From contig NZ_JAETWB010000001.1 in NCBI RefSeq assembly GCF_016773205.1, positions 868,001 to 932,000 of the forward strand: 64,000 nucleotides of DNA. Direction: 5' to 3'. Shown one piece after another: positions 1 to 11,841 of this stretch. The notes below the pieces were generated by a model. That model ran no database searches and was not told the origin of the DNA. It saw only the letters and a program-made list of their open reading frames with translations. Numbering within the stretch: the stretch's first letter is position 1; each line of letters opens with the position of its first letter. This DNA comes from Belnapia arida (GTDB lineage Bacteria > Pseudomonadota > Alphaproteobacteria > Acetobacterales > Acetobacteraceae). The position numbers were made by a program, and so were the translations under genes.

Positions 1-2463
<2,463 letters not shown>

Positions 2464-2525
2464 GGACTCCAGTCCCCCTGGCCTTCGCGGCCGGGTGCAT
2501 AAGTTCCGGTCCCGGCGCCCTTCCG

Positions 2526-3623
2526 TCAGGCCTGGCCGGTGAGCGCCACCCGGTTGCCCGGCAACATCTCTACCCGCCCGGCCAGTTCGAATTCGAGAAG
2601 GATCGTCTGGACCGCGGAGGGCGACAGGTGGCAGCGCCGCACCACCTCGTCAACCGCTATGGGAGCGGCACCAAGCAATTCAAACACTTGTCCAGCCTCA
2701 CTGGGCGGAAGAGCCTGGGCGGGCGGTGCCGCGGGCTCCGGGCGCGGGGTGAAGAGGGGCTCGGCATGCGGTGCCTCGGGCAGGTTCGGCAGCACGTCCT
2801 CGGCCGATTCGGTGAGGTGGGCGCCCTGGCGGATGAGGTCGTTCGAGCCGCGACAGCGCAGGTCGAGCGGATTGCCGGGCACGGCGAAGAGCTCCCGCCC
2901 CAATTCCAGCCCGAGCCGCGCGGTAATGAGGCTGCCGGAGCGCTGCGCTGCCTCAACCACGACGACGCCCATGGCAAGCGCCGCGACGATTCGGTTCCGC
3001 CGCGGGAAATGCTGGGCGAGGGGCGCGGTGCCGAGCGGCGCCTCGGCCAGAACCGCGCCGCCCTCGGCGGCAATCCGGGCCTGGAGCGCGGCGTGTTCGG
3101 CCGGGTAGGGCCGGTCGAGCCCGGTGGCTACGACGGCCACCGTCCGGCCCTCCCGCATCGCGCCGAGATGGGCCGCGGCATCAATCCCGCGCGCCATGCC
3201 GGAGACGATGACGAGCCCGGCCCGGGCCAGGTCCGCGGCGAGCGCATCGGCCACGCGACGCCCGGCGGTGGAGGCGCTGCGGGCGCCGACGATGGCCACC
3301 GCGCGCGGGGCGAGCGCCGCTGGGTCGCCGAGCAGGGCGAGGGCCGGCGGCGGGTCGTAGAGCGTCTCCAGCAGCGGCGGATAGCCGGGCAGGCCGAGGA
3401 AGAAGAAGCGCCCGCCCATCCTGGCGACGGTAGCCATCTCCCGCTCCACGAGGCCCGCCGCCGGCGGGACCAGCTTGCCCTTGCTGAAGTCGGGCAAGGC
3501 CTCGAGCGCCACACGGGCCGTGCCGAAGCGCGCGAGCAATCGTTGGAAGATCTGCGGTCCAAGCCCTTCGGTGCGGGCAAGGCGAAGGCGGTCGAGCGTA
3601 TCGGCGGTCATCGGCACAGCCAT
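2526..3623 (-). CDS. dprA: DNA processing protein DprA
   Basis: DprA/Smf loads RecA on incoming single-stranded DNA during natural transformation. The 365-residue protein has an N-terminal helical SAM-like region, a Rossmann-fold core around residues 105-275 with the hallmark motifs AIVGARSAS, SGMARGIDAAAH and GSLITA, and a C-terminal winged-helix domain (about residues 305-360). Length and order match the family. The start could be at 3623 or at an in-frame ATG at 3611; the difference is four residues. It sits between plsY and topA in a leftward operon. Presence of dprA alone does not show the organism is competent. Confidence 0.96.
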   Translation of the reverse strand: MAVPMTADTLDRLRLARTEGLGPQIFQRLLARFGTARVALEALPDFSKGKLVPPAAGLVEREMATVARMGGRFFFLGLPGYPPLLETLYDPPPALALLGDPAALAPRAVAIVGARSASTAGRRVADALAADLARAGLVIVSGMARGIDAAAHLGAMREGRTVAVVATGLDRPYPAEHAALQARIAAEGGAVLAEAPLGTAPLAQHFPRRNRIVAALAMGVVVVEAAQRSGSLITARLGLELGRELFAVPGNPLDLRCRGSNDLIRQGAHLTESAEDVLPNLPEAPHAEPLFTPRPEPAAPPAQALPPSEAGQVFELLGAAPIAVDEVVRRCHLSPSAVQTILLEFELAGRVEMLPGNRVALTGQA

Positions 3624-3678
3624 GGTTCACGAGTGAGGAACCATGGCCTTCCGCCGAAGTCCAGCGTTTCGTTGCGAT

Positions 3679-4260
3679 TTACTTACGACCGATCCGCGGC
3701 TCCGTCCCTGCCAGCAACCGCTCGATATTCGGCCTGTGCCGAATGACGACCAGCAAGGCGATCCCGGCACTGAACAGCGCCAGATCGTGCCGCCCGGCAA
3801 CCAGCGCCAGCACCGGTGCCGCGACGCAGGCGACGAGCGCACTCGCCGAGGAGATGCGGGTGAGGAAGGCCGTCGCCAGCCAGACCAGCGCGACGCCAAG
3901 GCCAAGCCACCAGGCCGCCGCCAGCAGCACGCCGCCGCCCGTCGCCACGCCCTTGCCGCCCCTGAAGCCGAGCCAAACGGGGAAGGCATGGCCCAGCACG
4001 GCGCCGAAGCCGGCCGCCAGCCCTGCCTGCTCACCCCAGAGGCTGCCCGCCACCCAAAGGGCGAGCGCTCCCTTGGCGATATCGAGCGCCAAGGTCGCGG
4101 CGGCGAGCGACTTGTTGCCCGTCCGCAGCACATTGGTCGCGCCGATGCTGCCGGAGCCGATGGCGCGGACGTCACCGAGGCCGGCGGCGCGCGTCAGCAA
4201 CAGCCCCCAGGGTACGGAGCCCAGCAGGTAGCCGAGCAGCAAGGCGAGCAGCAGGCTCAT
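3679..4260 (-). CDS. plsY: glycerol-3-phosphate acyltransferase PlsY
   Basis: Integral membrane enzyme that transfers an acyl group from acyl-phosphate to glycerol-3-phosphate, the first step of phospholipid synthesis. The 193-residue protein has the family motifs: GSVPWG near the N-terminus, GSGSIGATNVLRT (residues about 36-48) and GFRGGKGVATG (about 97-107), spread over several hydrophobic helices. The length is normal. Its ATG overlaps the stop of the upstream dihydroorotase-like gene by 4 nt (ATGA), which indicates translational coupling in the pyrB-pyrC-plsY-dprA-topA operon. Confidence 0.97.
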   Translation of the reverse strand: MSLLLALLLGYLLGSVPWGLLLTRAAGLGDVRAIGSGSIGATNVLRTGNKSLAAATLALDIAKGALALWVAGSLWGEQAGLAAGFGAVLGHAFPVWLGFRGGKGVATGGGVLLAAAWWLGLGVALVWLATAFLTRISSASALVACVAAPVLALVAGRHDLALFSAGIALLVVIRHRPNIERLLAGTEPRIGRK

Positions 4261-5534
4261 GCGGTGTAGACCCTCCGGCCAGCTTTCCAGGTGCCGATCA
4301 CCCGACCCTCCAGTGCCCGCCCGTCGAAGGGCGAGTTCTGCGCCTTGCCAGGCAGGGCGCCCGCCTTGACCTGCCAGCCCCGGTCCAGCTCGAACAGCAC
4401 CAGGTCGGCCGCCGCGCCCTTGGCCAGCCGCCCGATCGGCAGGCCGAGCAGCCCCGCCGGTCGCGCCGTCAGCAGGCCGAGCGCCTGGAGCAGCGGCAGG
4501 TCTCCGCCATGCACCCGGGCGAGGGTGACGCCGAGCAGCGTGGCAAGGCCGGCGCCGCCTGCCTCGGCCTGGGCGAAGGGCAGGCGCTTGTCGTCGGCAT
4601 CATGCGGCTGATGGTCGGAAGCGACGGCATCGATGGTGCCGTCCTGCAGCGCCGCGACCACCGCCAGCCGGTCCGCCTCCGGCCGCAGCGGCGGGGAGAG
4701 CTTGGCATAGGTGCGGTAGTCGCCGATCGCCGTCTCGTTCAGGTCGAAATAGGGCGGGGCGGTGTCGCAGGTGACGGCCAGCCCCTCGGCCTTCGCGGCG
4801 CGGATGAGGTCGAGCGCCGCCGCGGTGCTGACATGGGCGAAATGCACATGTCCCCCCGTCAGGCGGGCGAGGGCGATGTCACGCTGGACCATCATCGCCT
4901 CGGCCGCCGCCGGGATGCCGGGCAGGCCGAGCCGCGTTGCCAGCTCGCCCTCGGTCGCGGCGCCGCCTGCGGCTAGGCCCGGCTCCTCCGGGTGCTGCAC
5001 CACCATCCGCCCGAAGGCGCGGGCATAGGAGAGGGCGAGGCGCATGGTTCGCGCATGGCCGATCGCCCGCCGCCCGTCCGTGAAGGCGACGGCACCGGCC
5101 TCCAGCAGCAGCCCATATTCGGCGATCTCGCGGCCCTCGCAATGCTTGGTGGCGGCGGCATAGGGGAGGAGGGTCATGCTGCCCGTCGCTTCGCCGCGGC
5201 GGAGGACGAACTGGACGAGCGCCGGGTCGTCCAGCGCCGGATCGGTATCCGGCAGGACGCAGAGCGTGGTGATGCCGCCCGCCACCGCGGCAGCTGCTGC
5301 GGAGGCGATGGTCTCGCGGTGCTCCGCCCCCGGCTCGCCGATGGCGGCGCGGAGATCGACCAGCCCCGGGGCGAGGCAGGCGCCATGGGCCTCGACGATC
5401 TCGGCGCCCTCGGGGCGGGAGAGGCTGGGGCCGTGGTCGAGGATCAGCCCGCCCCGGACGAGGAGGTCGCCCGGCGCGTCGAGGTCGGAGGCAGGGTCGA
5501 GCAGGCGGGCGCCCGCGATCAGCACGTCACGCAT
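4257..5534 (-). CDS. pyrC: dihydroorotase-like protein, probably non-catalytic (PyrC')
   Basis: Amidohydrolase-fold protein of the dihydroorotase family, 425 residues. Key metal ligands of active enzymes are missing. Where active members carry DLHVHLREPG, this protein has [10 protein letters not shown] (residues 60-69), so both histidines of HxH are lost. Where active members have TPHHL, it has TAPPYF (258-263). H234 (HFAHVST) and D307 (ASDHQPH) remain. In Pseudomonas and some other proteobacteria an inactive dihydroorotase homologue is encoded next to pyrB and is needed to assemble aspartate transcarbamoylase. The 8-nt overlap with pyrB here fits that role. A functional dihydroorotase should then be encoded elsewhere. 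Confidence 0.9.
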   Translation of the reverse strand: MRDVLIAGARLLDPASDLDAPGDLLVRGGLILDHGPSLSRPEGAEIVEAHGACLAPGLVDLRAAIGEPGAEHRETIASAAAAAVAGGITTLCVLPDTDPALDDPALVQFVLRRGEATGSMTLLPYAAATKHCEGREIAEYGLLLEAGAVAFTDGRRAIGHARTMRLALSYARAFGRMVVQHPEEPGLAAGGAATEGELATRLGLPGIPAAAEAMMVQRDIALARLTGGHVHFAHVSTAAALDLIRAAKAEGLAVTCDTAPPYFDLNETAIGDYRTYAKLSPPLRPEADRLAVVAALQDGTIDAVASDHQPHDADDKRLPFAQAEAGGAGLATLLGVTLARVHGGDLPLLQALGLLTARPAGLLGLPIGRLAKGAAADLVLFELDRGWQVKAGALPGKAQNSPFDGRALEGRVIGTWKAGRRVYTA

Positions 5535-6477
5535 TGCGGCGAAGGTCCCGCGCCAGCACGTCGAGCACCGCCATCCGGCAGGCGACGCCCATCTCCACCT
5601 GTTCGCCGATCACGCTCCGTTCCGGGTCGTCGGCAATGGCGCTGTCGATCTCGATGCCGCGGTTCATCGGGCCGGGATGCATGACGATGGCATCCGGCTT
5701 CGCCCAGTCGAGCTTCTCCCGGTCGAGGCCGAAGAAGCGGAAAAACTCGCGGGAGGAGGGGACGAGGCCGCCCGTCATCCGCTCCTTCTGCAGGCGGAGC
5801 ATCATGACGACATCGGCCCCGGCGAGGCCTGCCTTCATGTCGTGGAAGACCTCGACGCCGAGCCGCGTTGCCGCGGCCGGGATCAGGGTCGGCGGGCCGA
5901 CGATGCGGACGCGGGCGTTCATCGCCGTCAGCAGGTGGATGTTCGACCGGGCGACCCGGCTGTGCAGCACGTCGCCGCAGATGGCGACGACCAGCCCCTC
6001 CAGGCGCCCCTTGCGGCGGCGGATGGTCAGCGCGTCGAGCAGCGCCTGGGTCGGGTGCTCATGCGTACCGTCGCCGGCATTGATGACGCTGGCCGAGACC
6101 TTCTGCGACAGCAGGGCAGGGGCGCCGGACTGGGCGTGGCGGACCACCAGCAGGTCGCAATGCATGGCATTCAGCGTGGTCGCCGTGTCGATCAGCGTCT
6201 CGCCTTTGTTCACCGAGGAGTTGGAGACGGACATGTTGATGACATCCGCCCCCAGCCGCTTGCCGGCCAGCTCGAAGCTCGTGCGGGTCCGGGTGCTGTC
6301 CTCGAAGAAGAGGTTGATCAGGGTCCGGCCGCGCAGCAGGTCCCGCTGCGTCTTGCCCTGCCGGTTGAGCAGGGCATAGCTCTCGGCGAGGTCGAGCAGG
6401 GCGCCGATATGCGGCGGTTCCAGCCCCTCGATGGCAAGGAGATGGCCATCGGGGAGGATGGGAAAGGAGAAGGACAT
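5527..6477 (-). CDS. pyrB: aspartate carbamoyltransferase catalytic subunit
   Basis: Catalyses carbamoyl phosphate + aspartate to carbamoyl aspartate, the committed step of pyrimidine synthesis. The 316-residue protein carries the carbamoyl-phosphate site STRTRTSFE, the NKGET segment, and the HPTQALLD motif. I chose the ATG at 6477 ([11 protein letters not shown]); longer in-frame versions only add low-complexity arginine-rich sequence that overlaps ruvX. Its end overlaps the start of the degenerate dihydroorotase gene by 8 nt, the arrangement seen where PyrB and a pseudo-dihydroorotase form one complex. No pyrI regulatory subunit gene is adjacent. Confidence 0.97.
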   Translation of the reverse strand: MSFSFPILPDGHLLAIEGLEPPHIGALLDLAESYALLNRQGKTQRDLLRGRTLINLFFEDSTRTRTSFELAGKRLGADVINMSVSNSSVNKGETLIDTATTLNAMHCDLLVVRHAQSGAPALLSQKVSASVINAGDGTHEHPTQALLDALTIRRRKGRLEGLVVAICGDVLHSRVARSNIHLLTAMNARVRIVGPPTLIPAAATRLGVEVFHDMKAGLAGADVVMMLRLQKERMTGGLVPSSREFFRFFGLDREKLDWAKPDAIVMHPGPMNRGIEIDSAIADDPERSVIGEQVEMGVACRMAVLDVLARDLRRNA

Positions 6478-6493
6478 CCAGGACTCGCCACTC

Positions 6494-6976
6494 TCAGGTC
6501 GGCGGGACACTAACCGCGGGGCGGCTGGCATCCAAGGCCGCCTGGAGCATGTAGGCGGCCGCCGCCGCATCCACCGCCGCCGCGCGCTTGGCCCGGCTGA
6601 GGTCGGCCGCCACCATCATCCGGTTCACCGCCGCGCTCGAGAGCCGTTCGTCCCACATGGCGACCGGCAGGGCGACCGCGGCAGCGATCGCCATCGCCCA
6701 ATCCTTCGCCGCCTGCGCCGCCGGCCCGAAGCTGCCATCCATGGAGAGCGGCAGGCCGGCCACCAGCCCGCCCACCGCCTCCTTCGCAACGATCGCCCGC
6801 AGCTCCGCGGCATTGGCCGCAAGCTTCCCCCGCTTCAGGCTGCCATAGGGGCTGGCCAGCAGCAGCGAGGCATCGGACAGGGCGAGGCCGACCAGCTTGC
6901 TCCCCGGGTCGAGCCCGAGCAGGCGTTGCCCCCGGGGAAGGGCCGATCGGAGGTCGGTCAGGTTGATGAGCGCCAT
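6494..6976 (-). CDS. ruvX: putative pre-16S rRNA nuclease YqgF/RuvX
   Basis: YqgF/RuvX family RNase-H-fold nuclease (160 residues), implicated in 16S rRNA 5' maturation. It shows the N-terminal [15 protein letters not shown] strand-loop with the first catalytic aspartate, the VVGLP-like segment ([16 protein letters not shown]) and WDERLSS, with a terminal Asp-containing helix (AAVDAAAAA). The ATG at 6976 gives the normal family length; longer upstream extensions overlap the divergent gatC and are not plausible. It lies 16 nt upstream of pyrB and is divergent from gatC, with only 44 bp between the two starts to hold both promoters. Confidence 0.93.
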   Translation of the reverse strand: MALINLTDLRSALPRGQRLLGLDPGSKLVGLALSDASLLLASPYGSLKRGKLAANAAELRAIVAKEAVGGLVAGLPLSMDGSFGPAAQAAKDWAMAIAAAVALPVAMWDERLSSAAVNRMMVAADLSRAKRAAAVDAAAAAYMLQAALDASRPAVSVPPT

Positions 6977-7020
6977 GCGGGGCCTTATAGCCCCCTCTCT
7001 CGTGCAGACTGGAATGGCCC

Positions 7021-7308
7021 ATGTCCCTTGATATCGCGACGGTCCGCCGCATCGCCGCCCTGGCCCGCATCCGGCTGGAGGAGGGCGAGCTGGCCCAGGC
7101 CCAGGCGGAACTGAACGGCATCCTCGGCTGGATCGAGCAGTTGCAGGCTGTGAACACCGAGGGAGTGGAGCCGATGGCCGGCGGCGGCGCCGTGGCGCTC
7201 CGCCCGCGTCCCGATGCGGTGACCGATGGCGGCATCGCGGACCAGATCCTCGCCAATGCGCCCGACCGCCAGGGCGAGTATTTCGGCGTCCCCAAGGTGG
7301 TGGAATAA
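7021..7308 (+). CDS. gatC: Asp-tRNA(Asn)/Glu-tRNA(Gln) amidotransferase subunit C
   Basis: Small subunit of the GatCAB amidotransferase, which converts Glu-tRNA(Gln) and Asp-tRNA(Asn) to Gln-tRNA and Asn-tRNA. The 95-residue protein begins [19 protein letters not shown], the typical GatC N-terminus, and has the central [10 protein letters not shown] helix and a terminal YFGVPKVVE that wraps around GatA. GatA begins one base after the stop codon. Being the first gene, it probably carries the operon promoter in the 44-bp gap shared with ruvX. Confidence 0.97.
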   Translation: MSLDIATVRRIAALARIRLEEGELAQAQAELNGILGWIEQLQAVNTEGVEPMAGGGAVALRPRPDAVTDGGIADQILANAPDRQGEYFGVPKVVE

Positions 7309-7309
7309 G

Positions 7310-8797
7310 ATGCATCCGACCGACTTCACCCTGCGTGGCGCCATCGACGCCCTGAACGAGGGCGTCATCAGCTCGGTCGAGCTGACGCAGGCGCATCTGG
7401 ACGCCATCGCGGCGCTCAACCCGCGGCTGAACGCCTATATTACCGTGACGGGCGAGCGCGCGCTCGAGCAGGCCCGCGCCAGCGATGCGCGGCGGAAGGA
7501 GGGCCTCACCGGCCCGCTGGAGGGGGTGCCGCTCGCCATCAAGGACCTGTTCTGCACCGCGGGGACGCTGACGACGGCCGGCAGCCGCATCCTCGGTAAT
7601 TTCACCCCTCCCTATGAGAGCACCGTCTCAGCCAACCTGCTGCGGGATGGCGCGGTCTTCCTCGGCAAGGCGAATCTCGACGAATTCGCCATGGGGTCGT
7701 CCAACACCACCAGCGCCTCCGGTCCAGTGGAGAACCCCTGGTCGCGCGCGAACGATCCGGACGCGCGGCTGGTGCCCGGCGGCTCCTCCGGCGGCTCGGC
7801 CGCCGCCGTCGCGGCGCGGCTGGCGCTCGGCGCCACTGCGACGGATACCGGCGGCTCCATCCGCCAGCCAGCCGCCTTCTGCGGCATCGCCGGCATCAAG
7901 CCGACCTATGGGCGGTGCAGCCGCTTCGGCATCGTTGCCTTCGCCTCCTCGCTCGACCAGGCGGGGCCCGTCGCGCGCACCGTCGAGGATTGCGCCATCC
8001 TGCTGAAGTCCATGGCGGGCTTCGACCCGAAGGACAGCACCAGCGCCGATGTCCCGGTGCCCGACTTCGCCGCCGCCTGCGCCCGCGGGGTGAGGGGGCT
8101 GCGCATCGGCGTGCCGAAGGAATACCGCCTGGAGGGCACGCCGCCCGAGATCGAGGCGCTCTGGGAACAGGGCCTCGCCTGGCTGCGCGAGCAGGGGGCG
8201 GAGACGGTCGAGATCAGCCTGCCGCACACGCAGTATGCGCTGCCGACCTACTACATCGTCGCTCCGGCCGAGGCCTCCTCGAACCTCGCCCGCTACGATG
8301 GCGTGCGCTTCGGCCTCCGCGCGGCGGAGCCGGGCAGCGACCTGCGCGATCTCTACGAGCGGACGCGGGCCCAGGGCTTCGGCGCCGAGGTGCGCCGGCG
8401 CATCCTGATCGGCACCTACGTGCTGAGTGCCGGCTACTACGACGCCTATTACCTGAAGGCGCAGAAGATCCGCGCCCTCATCAAGCGCGACTTCGACGAG
8501 GCCTTCGGCAATGTGGACGCCATCGTCACCCCGGCGACACCCTCGGCGGCGTTCGGGATGGACGAGAAGCAGGACGACCCGGTGAAGATGTACCTGAACG
8601 ACGTCTTCACCGTGACGGCCAACCTCGCGGGCCTGCCGGGCCTCGCCGTGCCGGCCGGGCTCGATGCGCAGGGGCTGCCGCTCGGCCTGCAGGTGATCGG
8701 CAAGTCCTTCGACGAGGAGACGGTCTTCGCCGTCGGCGCGGCGATCGAGCAGGCGGCGGCCTTCACCGCCCTGCCGCGGCTGAGGGCAGGCGCCTAG
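7310..8797 (+). CDS. gatA: Asp-tRNA(Asn)/Glu-tRNA(Gln) amidotransferase subunit A
   Basis: Amidase-signature glutaminase subunit of GatCAB, 495 residues, which releases ammonia from glutamine for use by GatB. The Ser-cisSer-Lys triad is visible: K78 in LAIKDLF, S159 in [12 protein letters not shown], and the nucleophile S183 in [10 protein letters not shown]. The ATG at 7310, one base after the gatC stop, gives [12 protein letters not shown], the expected N-terminus. The C-terminal part ([18 protein letters not shown] [13 protein letters not shown]) is intact. It is separated from gatB by one small gene. Confidence 0.98.
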   Translation: MHPTDFTLRGAIDALNEGVISSVELTQAHLDAIAALNPRLNAYITVTGERALEQARASDARRKEGLTGPLEGVPLAIKDLFCTAGTLTTAGSRILGNFTPPYESTVSANLLRDGAVFLGKANLDEFAMGSSNTTSASGPVENPWSRANDPDARLVPGGSSGGSAAAVAARLALGATATDTGGSIRQPAAFCGIAGIKPTYGRCSRFGIVAFASSLDQAGPVARTVEDCAILLKSMAGFDPKDSTSADVPVPDFAAACARGVRGLRIGVPKEYRLEGTPPEIEALWEQGLAWLREQGAETVEISLPHTQYALPTYYIVAPAEASSNLARYDGVRFGLRAAEPGSDLRDLYERTRAQGFGAEVRRRILIGTYVLSAGYYDAYYLKAQKIRALIKRDFDEAFGNVDAIVTPATPSAAFGMDEKQDDPVKMYLNDVFTVTANLAGLPGLAVPAGLDAQGLPLGLQVIGKSFDEETVFAVGAAIEQAAAFTALPRLRAGA

Positions 8798-8798
8798 C

Positions 8799-9161
8799 AT
8801 GCTCGACCTGGACCGCAGCATCGGGGCGATCCGCGCCGCGGCGGTGGGACGCCGCTTCGTCAGCTACGGCCAGATCGCGCACGCGAGCGACGTGCCGTGG
8901 AGCATGTCCGTCCGCAGCCAGATGCGGCCGCATCTGGAAGGCGTCTGCGGCCGCATGCTGATCGAGGCGGGCGCCATGATCTCGGCCATCGTCGTTAACC
9001 AGGACAACCTGCAGACCGGCGCGCTCGATCCGCAATCCCTCTCCGGCTTCGCCGATTGCGCGAGGCGGCTAGGGTTGGGCATCGTCGAGGACCGGGAGGC
9101 ATTCCTCCGTGAACAGCAGCGCCTGACCTTCGGTTGGGGCGCAAGGACGGCAAGCGCATGA
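8799..9161 (+). CDS. conserved hypothetical protein between gatA and gatB
   Basis: A 120-residue protein beginning one base after the gatA stop and overlapping the gatB start by 4 nt (ATGA), so it is almost certainly translated as part of the gatCAB operon. It has no signal peptide or membrane segment. The segment [15 protein letters not shown] and the later [19 protein letters not shown] look like conserved family motifs; the C-terminus [13 protein letters not shown] is charged and helical. I recall similar small proteins in alphaproteobacterial genomes but not an assigned function. VSYGQIA is superficially like alkyltransferase-like proteins, but the PCHR active-site box is absent. Confidence 0.8.
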   Translation: MLDLDRSIGAIRAAAVGRRFVSYGQIAHASDVPWSMSVRSQMRPHLEGVCGRMLIEAGAMISAIVVNQDNLQTGALDPQSLSGFADCARRLGLGIVEDREAFLREQQRLTFGWGARTASA

Positions 9162-10606
9162 CCTATGTGATCGAAGGCCGCACCGGCCCCTGGGAAGTCG
9201 TCATCGGCCTCGAGGTCCACGCCCAGGTGACCTCGCAGGCCAAGCTGTTCAGCGGCGCGGCAACCGAATTCGGTGCCGAGCCGAACAGCCAGGTCTCCTT
9301 CGTCGATGCCGGCTTTCCCGGCATGCTGCCGGTGATCAACCAGGAATGCGTGGCCCAGGCCGTGCGCACCGGGCTCGGGCTGAAGGCGGAGATCCATCTC
9401 TGGTCGCGCTTCGATCGGAAGAACTACTTCTATGCCGATCTCCCCCAAGGCTACCAGATCAGCCAGTTTGCCCATCCGATCGTCGGCACCGGCACGGTCG
9501 AGATCACGCTGGCCGACGGCAGCACCAAGGAGATCGGCATCACCCGCCTGCATCTGGAGCAGGATGCCGGCAAGTCGCTGCACGACCAGCATCCGAGCAA
9601 GTCCTTCATCGACCTGAACCGCTCCGGCGTCGCGCTGATGGAGATCGTCTCCGAGCCCGACATGCGCTCGCCCGAAGAGGCGGGGGCCTATCTGACGAAG
9701 CTCCGCCAGATCCTTCGCTATCTCGGCACCTGCGACGGCAACATGGACGAGGGCTCGATGCGGGCCGACGTCAACGTCTCCGTCCGCCGCGCGGGAGAGG
9801 GGTTCCGCACCCGCTGCGAGGTGAAGAACGTCAACTCCATCCGCTTCGTCATGCAGTCGGTCGAGGCCGAGGCGCGGCGCCAGGTCGAGCTGTGGGAGGA
9901 GGGCGGCACGGTCGAGCAGGAGACGCGGCTCTTCGATACCGGCCGCGGCGTCACGCGCAGCATGCGCTCCAAGGAGGATGCGCATGACTACCGCTACTTC
10001 CCCGACCCCGACCTGCCGCCCCTGGTGCTGGAGGCCGATTGGGTTGAGCGCCTGAAGGCCTCGCTGCCGGAGCTGCCGGATGAGCGGCGCGCGCGCTACG
10101 TGGCGATGGGCCTCTCGCCCTATGACGCCCATGTGCTGACGCTGGAGCGGGAGACGGCTGCCTTCTTCGAGGCCGTGGCCAAGGGCCGCGACGCCAAGAC
10201 CGTGGCGAATTGGGTCACCGGCGACTTCTTCGCCGCCCTCAACCGCACAGGCCTCGGCGTGGAGGAAAGCCCGGTCAGCGCGGCGGCGCTCGGCGAGCTG
10301 CTGGACCTGATCGCCGACAAGACGATCAACGGCAAGATCGCCAAGGATGTGCTGGCGATCATGTTCGAGACCGGCGAGCGGCCGGGCGCCATCGTCGATG
10401 CGCGCGGCCTGCGCCAGGTTGTCGATACCGGCGCCATCGAGGCGGCGATCGAGCAGGTCATGGCGGCCAATGCCGGCAAGGTTGCCGAATACCGCAGCGG
10501 CAAGGATAAGCTCTTCGGTTTCTTCGTCGGCCAGGTGATGAAGGCCATGCAGGGCAAGGGTAACCCCGCCCTGGTCAACGAGGTGCTGAAGCAGAAGCTG
10601 ACCTGA
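9158..10606 (+). CDS. gatB: Asp-tRNA(Asn)/Glu-tRNA(Gln) amidotransferase subunit B
   Basis: Kinase/amidotransferase subunit of GatCAB, 482 residues from the ATG at 9158. Signature segments are [11 protein letters not shown] (residues about 14-24), the [10 protein letters not shown] motif, [27 protein letters not shown] and the [13 protein letters not shown] segment. The C-terminal YqeY-like tail (about residues 330-480) binds tRNA. An upstream TTG (9134) would add eight residues but lies inside the preceding gene; the ATGA overlap favours 9158. A GC-rich hairpin follows the gene. Confidence 0.98.
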   Translation: MTYVIEGRTGPWEVVIGLEVHAQVTSQAKLFSGAATEFGAEPNSQVSFVDAGFPGMLPVINQECVAQAVRTGLGLKAEIHLWSRFDRKNYFYADLPQGYQISQFAHPIVGTGTVEITLADGSTKEIGITRLHLEQDAGKSLHDQHPSKSFIDLNRSGVALMEIVSEPDMRSPEEAGAYLTKLRQILRYLGTCDGNMDEGSMRADVNVSVRRAGEGFRTRCEVKNVNSIRFVMQSVEAEARRQVELWEEGGTVEQETRLFDTGRGVTRSMRSKEDAHDYRYFPDPDLPPLVLEADWVERLKASLPELPDERRARYVAMGLSPYDAHVLTLERETAAFFEAVAKGRDAKTVANWVTGDFFAALNRTGLGVEESPVSAAALGELLDLIADKTINGKIAKDVLAIMFETGERPGAIVDARGLRQVVDTGAIEAAIEQVMAANAGKVAEYRSGKDKLFGFFVGQVMKAMQGKGNPALVNEVLKQKLT

Positions 10607-10641
10607 GGAGGGGCACGACTTCCTCCAATCTGAAGTTGAGA

Positions 10642-10665
10642 GGCGCCCTGGGGGGAAAGGGCGCC
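10642..10665. terminator. GC-rich hairpin between gatB and TM2 gene
   Basis: Perfect 8-bp arms GGCGCCCT and AGGGCGCC enclose a GGGGGGAA loop, between two convergent genes. It is placed where a terminator serving both directions would be expected. There is no clear T-tract, so Rho-independent activity is inferred only from position and stem stability. Confidence 0.5.
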
Positions 10666-10673
10666 GTACTCCC

Positions 10674-10943
10674 TCAGGGCGCCGCGGCCACCGCCCCGTT
10701 GAGCTCCTTCGCCATGCCCGGAATGAGCACCGCATCAGCCAGCGCCCAGGTGCTGGTGGCGACGAAGCCGAGCAGGCCGAGGCCGCTCCAGATCAGCGGG
10801 ACGGAGAGCACGGTGATGGCGGCCATGCCCGCGGCCGAGAGATTCCGGCCCAGATAGAGACGGTGCAGGCCAAACAGGCCGAACACGGCCCAGATCAGAT
10901 AGGCGAGCGTCACCGACTTACGGCGCGCGGCCGGAAGCGACAT
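10674..10943 (-). CDS. TM2-domain small membrane protein
   Basis: TM2 family protein with two transmembrane helices separated by a short turn. The motif LAYLIWAVFGLFGLHRLYLGR is followed by AAGMAAITVLSVPLIWSGLG and WALADAVLIPGM, exactly the TM2 layout (G-x-H-R-F/L-Y-L-G then D/W before the end). From the ATG at 10943 it is 89 residues; an upstream in-frame start at 10961 is possible. TM2 proteins have no well-defined bacterial function. It stands alone, convergent with gatB and divergent from the GST gene. Confidence 0.8.
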   Translation of the reverse strand: MSLPAARRKSVTLAYLIWAVFGLFGLHRLYLGRNLSAAGMAAITVLSVPLIWSGLGLLGFVATSTWALADAVLIPGMAKELNGAVAAAP

Positions 10944-11165
10944 TACCAGCATGAAGACCATCCCCCAAAGCGCAGGGCCGCCACCATTTCCCCTGGCCGG
11001 ACCTGCGCGCTCAGGTTGCGGCATGGCACCGAAAATAGGAAGCGACTACAATGTTCCGTGCGCAGGTTCGTGGCCACAGGTGGCGCCGGCGCCACAGTGC
11101 GCCGCGCTCGCCAGCCCCGGCGGCCTCGGCTAGGCTCGGCCCAACGCTTTCGGGACGGGGACTCC

Positions 11166-11795
11166 ATGATCGAGCTGCATACCTGGAACACGCCGAACGG
11201 CCGCAAGATTAGCGTCGCGCTGGAGGAGATGGGTCTCCCCTACACGGTGAAGACCGTGAACATCACCAAGGGCGAGCAATTCGACCCGGCCTTCCTCGCC
11301 TTCAGCCCGAACAATCGCATCCCGGCGGTCATCGATCCGGAGGGGCCGGGCGGCCAGCCCATCACCGTCTTCGAGAGCGGCGCGATTCTTCTCTATCTCG
11401 CCGAAAAGACGGGGAAATTCATGCCGCGCGAACTGCGCGCCCGGGTGCCGGTCCTGGAATGGCTGATGTGGCAGATGGGCGGCTTCGGCCCGATGCCCGG
11501 TCAGGTCCACCACTTCCTGATGCAGCCGGACGGGCCAGCCAAGGAATACGGCTTCACCCGCTACCATAACGAGACGAAGCGCCTCTATGGCGTGCTCGAC
11601 CGGCGCCTGGCCGGGCGCGACTACGTCGCGACCGAGGGCGAGCCGAGCATCGCCGACTTCGCCATCCTCGGCTGGGCCTGGCGGCATGAGCGGCATCAGG
11701 TCCCCTTCGACGACCTGCCCCATGTCGCCGCCTGGTACGAGCGGATGATGGCCCGCCCTGCGACCGCCAAGGGCTTCGAGGTCCATCTCGGCTGA
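11166..11795 (+). CDS. yfcG: glutathione S-transferase family, YfcG-like disulfide reductase
   Basis: Nu-class glutathione transferase, 209 residues, closely resembling E. coli YfcG, which reduces disulfides using glutathione. The N-terminal thioredoxin-fold domain opens MIELHTWNTPNGRKISVALE, where TPNG is the Nu-class active-site turn. The segments FSPNNRIPAVIDPEG, FESGAILLYLAEKTG and GPMPGQVHHFL also match the family. The C-terminal helical domain ends with DLPHVAAWYERMMARPATAKG. The start at 11166 is preceded by GGGGACT. Neighbouring genes suggest no specific pathway. Confidence 0.9.
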   Translation: MIELHTWNTPNGRKISVALEEMGLPYTVKTVNITKGEQFDPAFLAFSPNNRIPAVIDPEGPGGQPITVFESGAILLYLAEKTGKFMPRELRARVPVLEWLMWQMGGFGPMPGQVHHFLMQPDGPAKEYGFTRYHNETKRLYGVLDRRLAGRDYVATEGEPSIADFAILGWAWRHERHQVPFDDLPHVAAWYERMMARPATAKGFEVHLG

Positions 11796-11841
11796 ACCCG
11801 GTTTCACTCGCCAGGAGGGACGGCTCGGGCATGCTGCGCGG

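Noticed and set aside
8799..9161. Alkyltransferase-like protein (VSYGQIA segment)
   Set aside because: The PCHR or PWHR active-site box of that family is absent and the rest does not fit.
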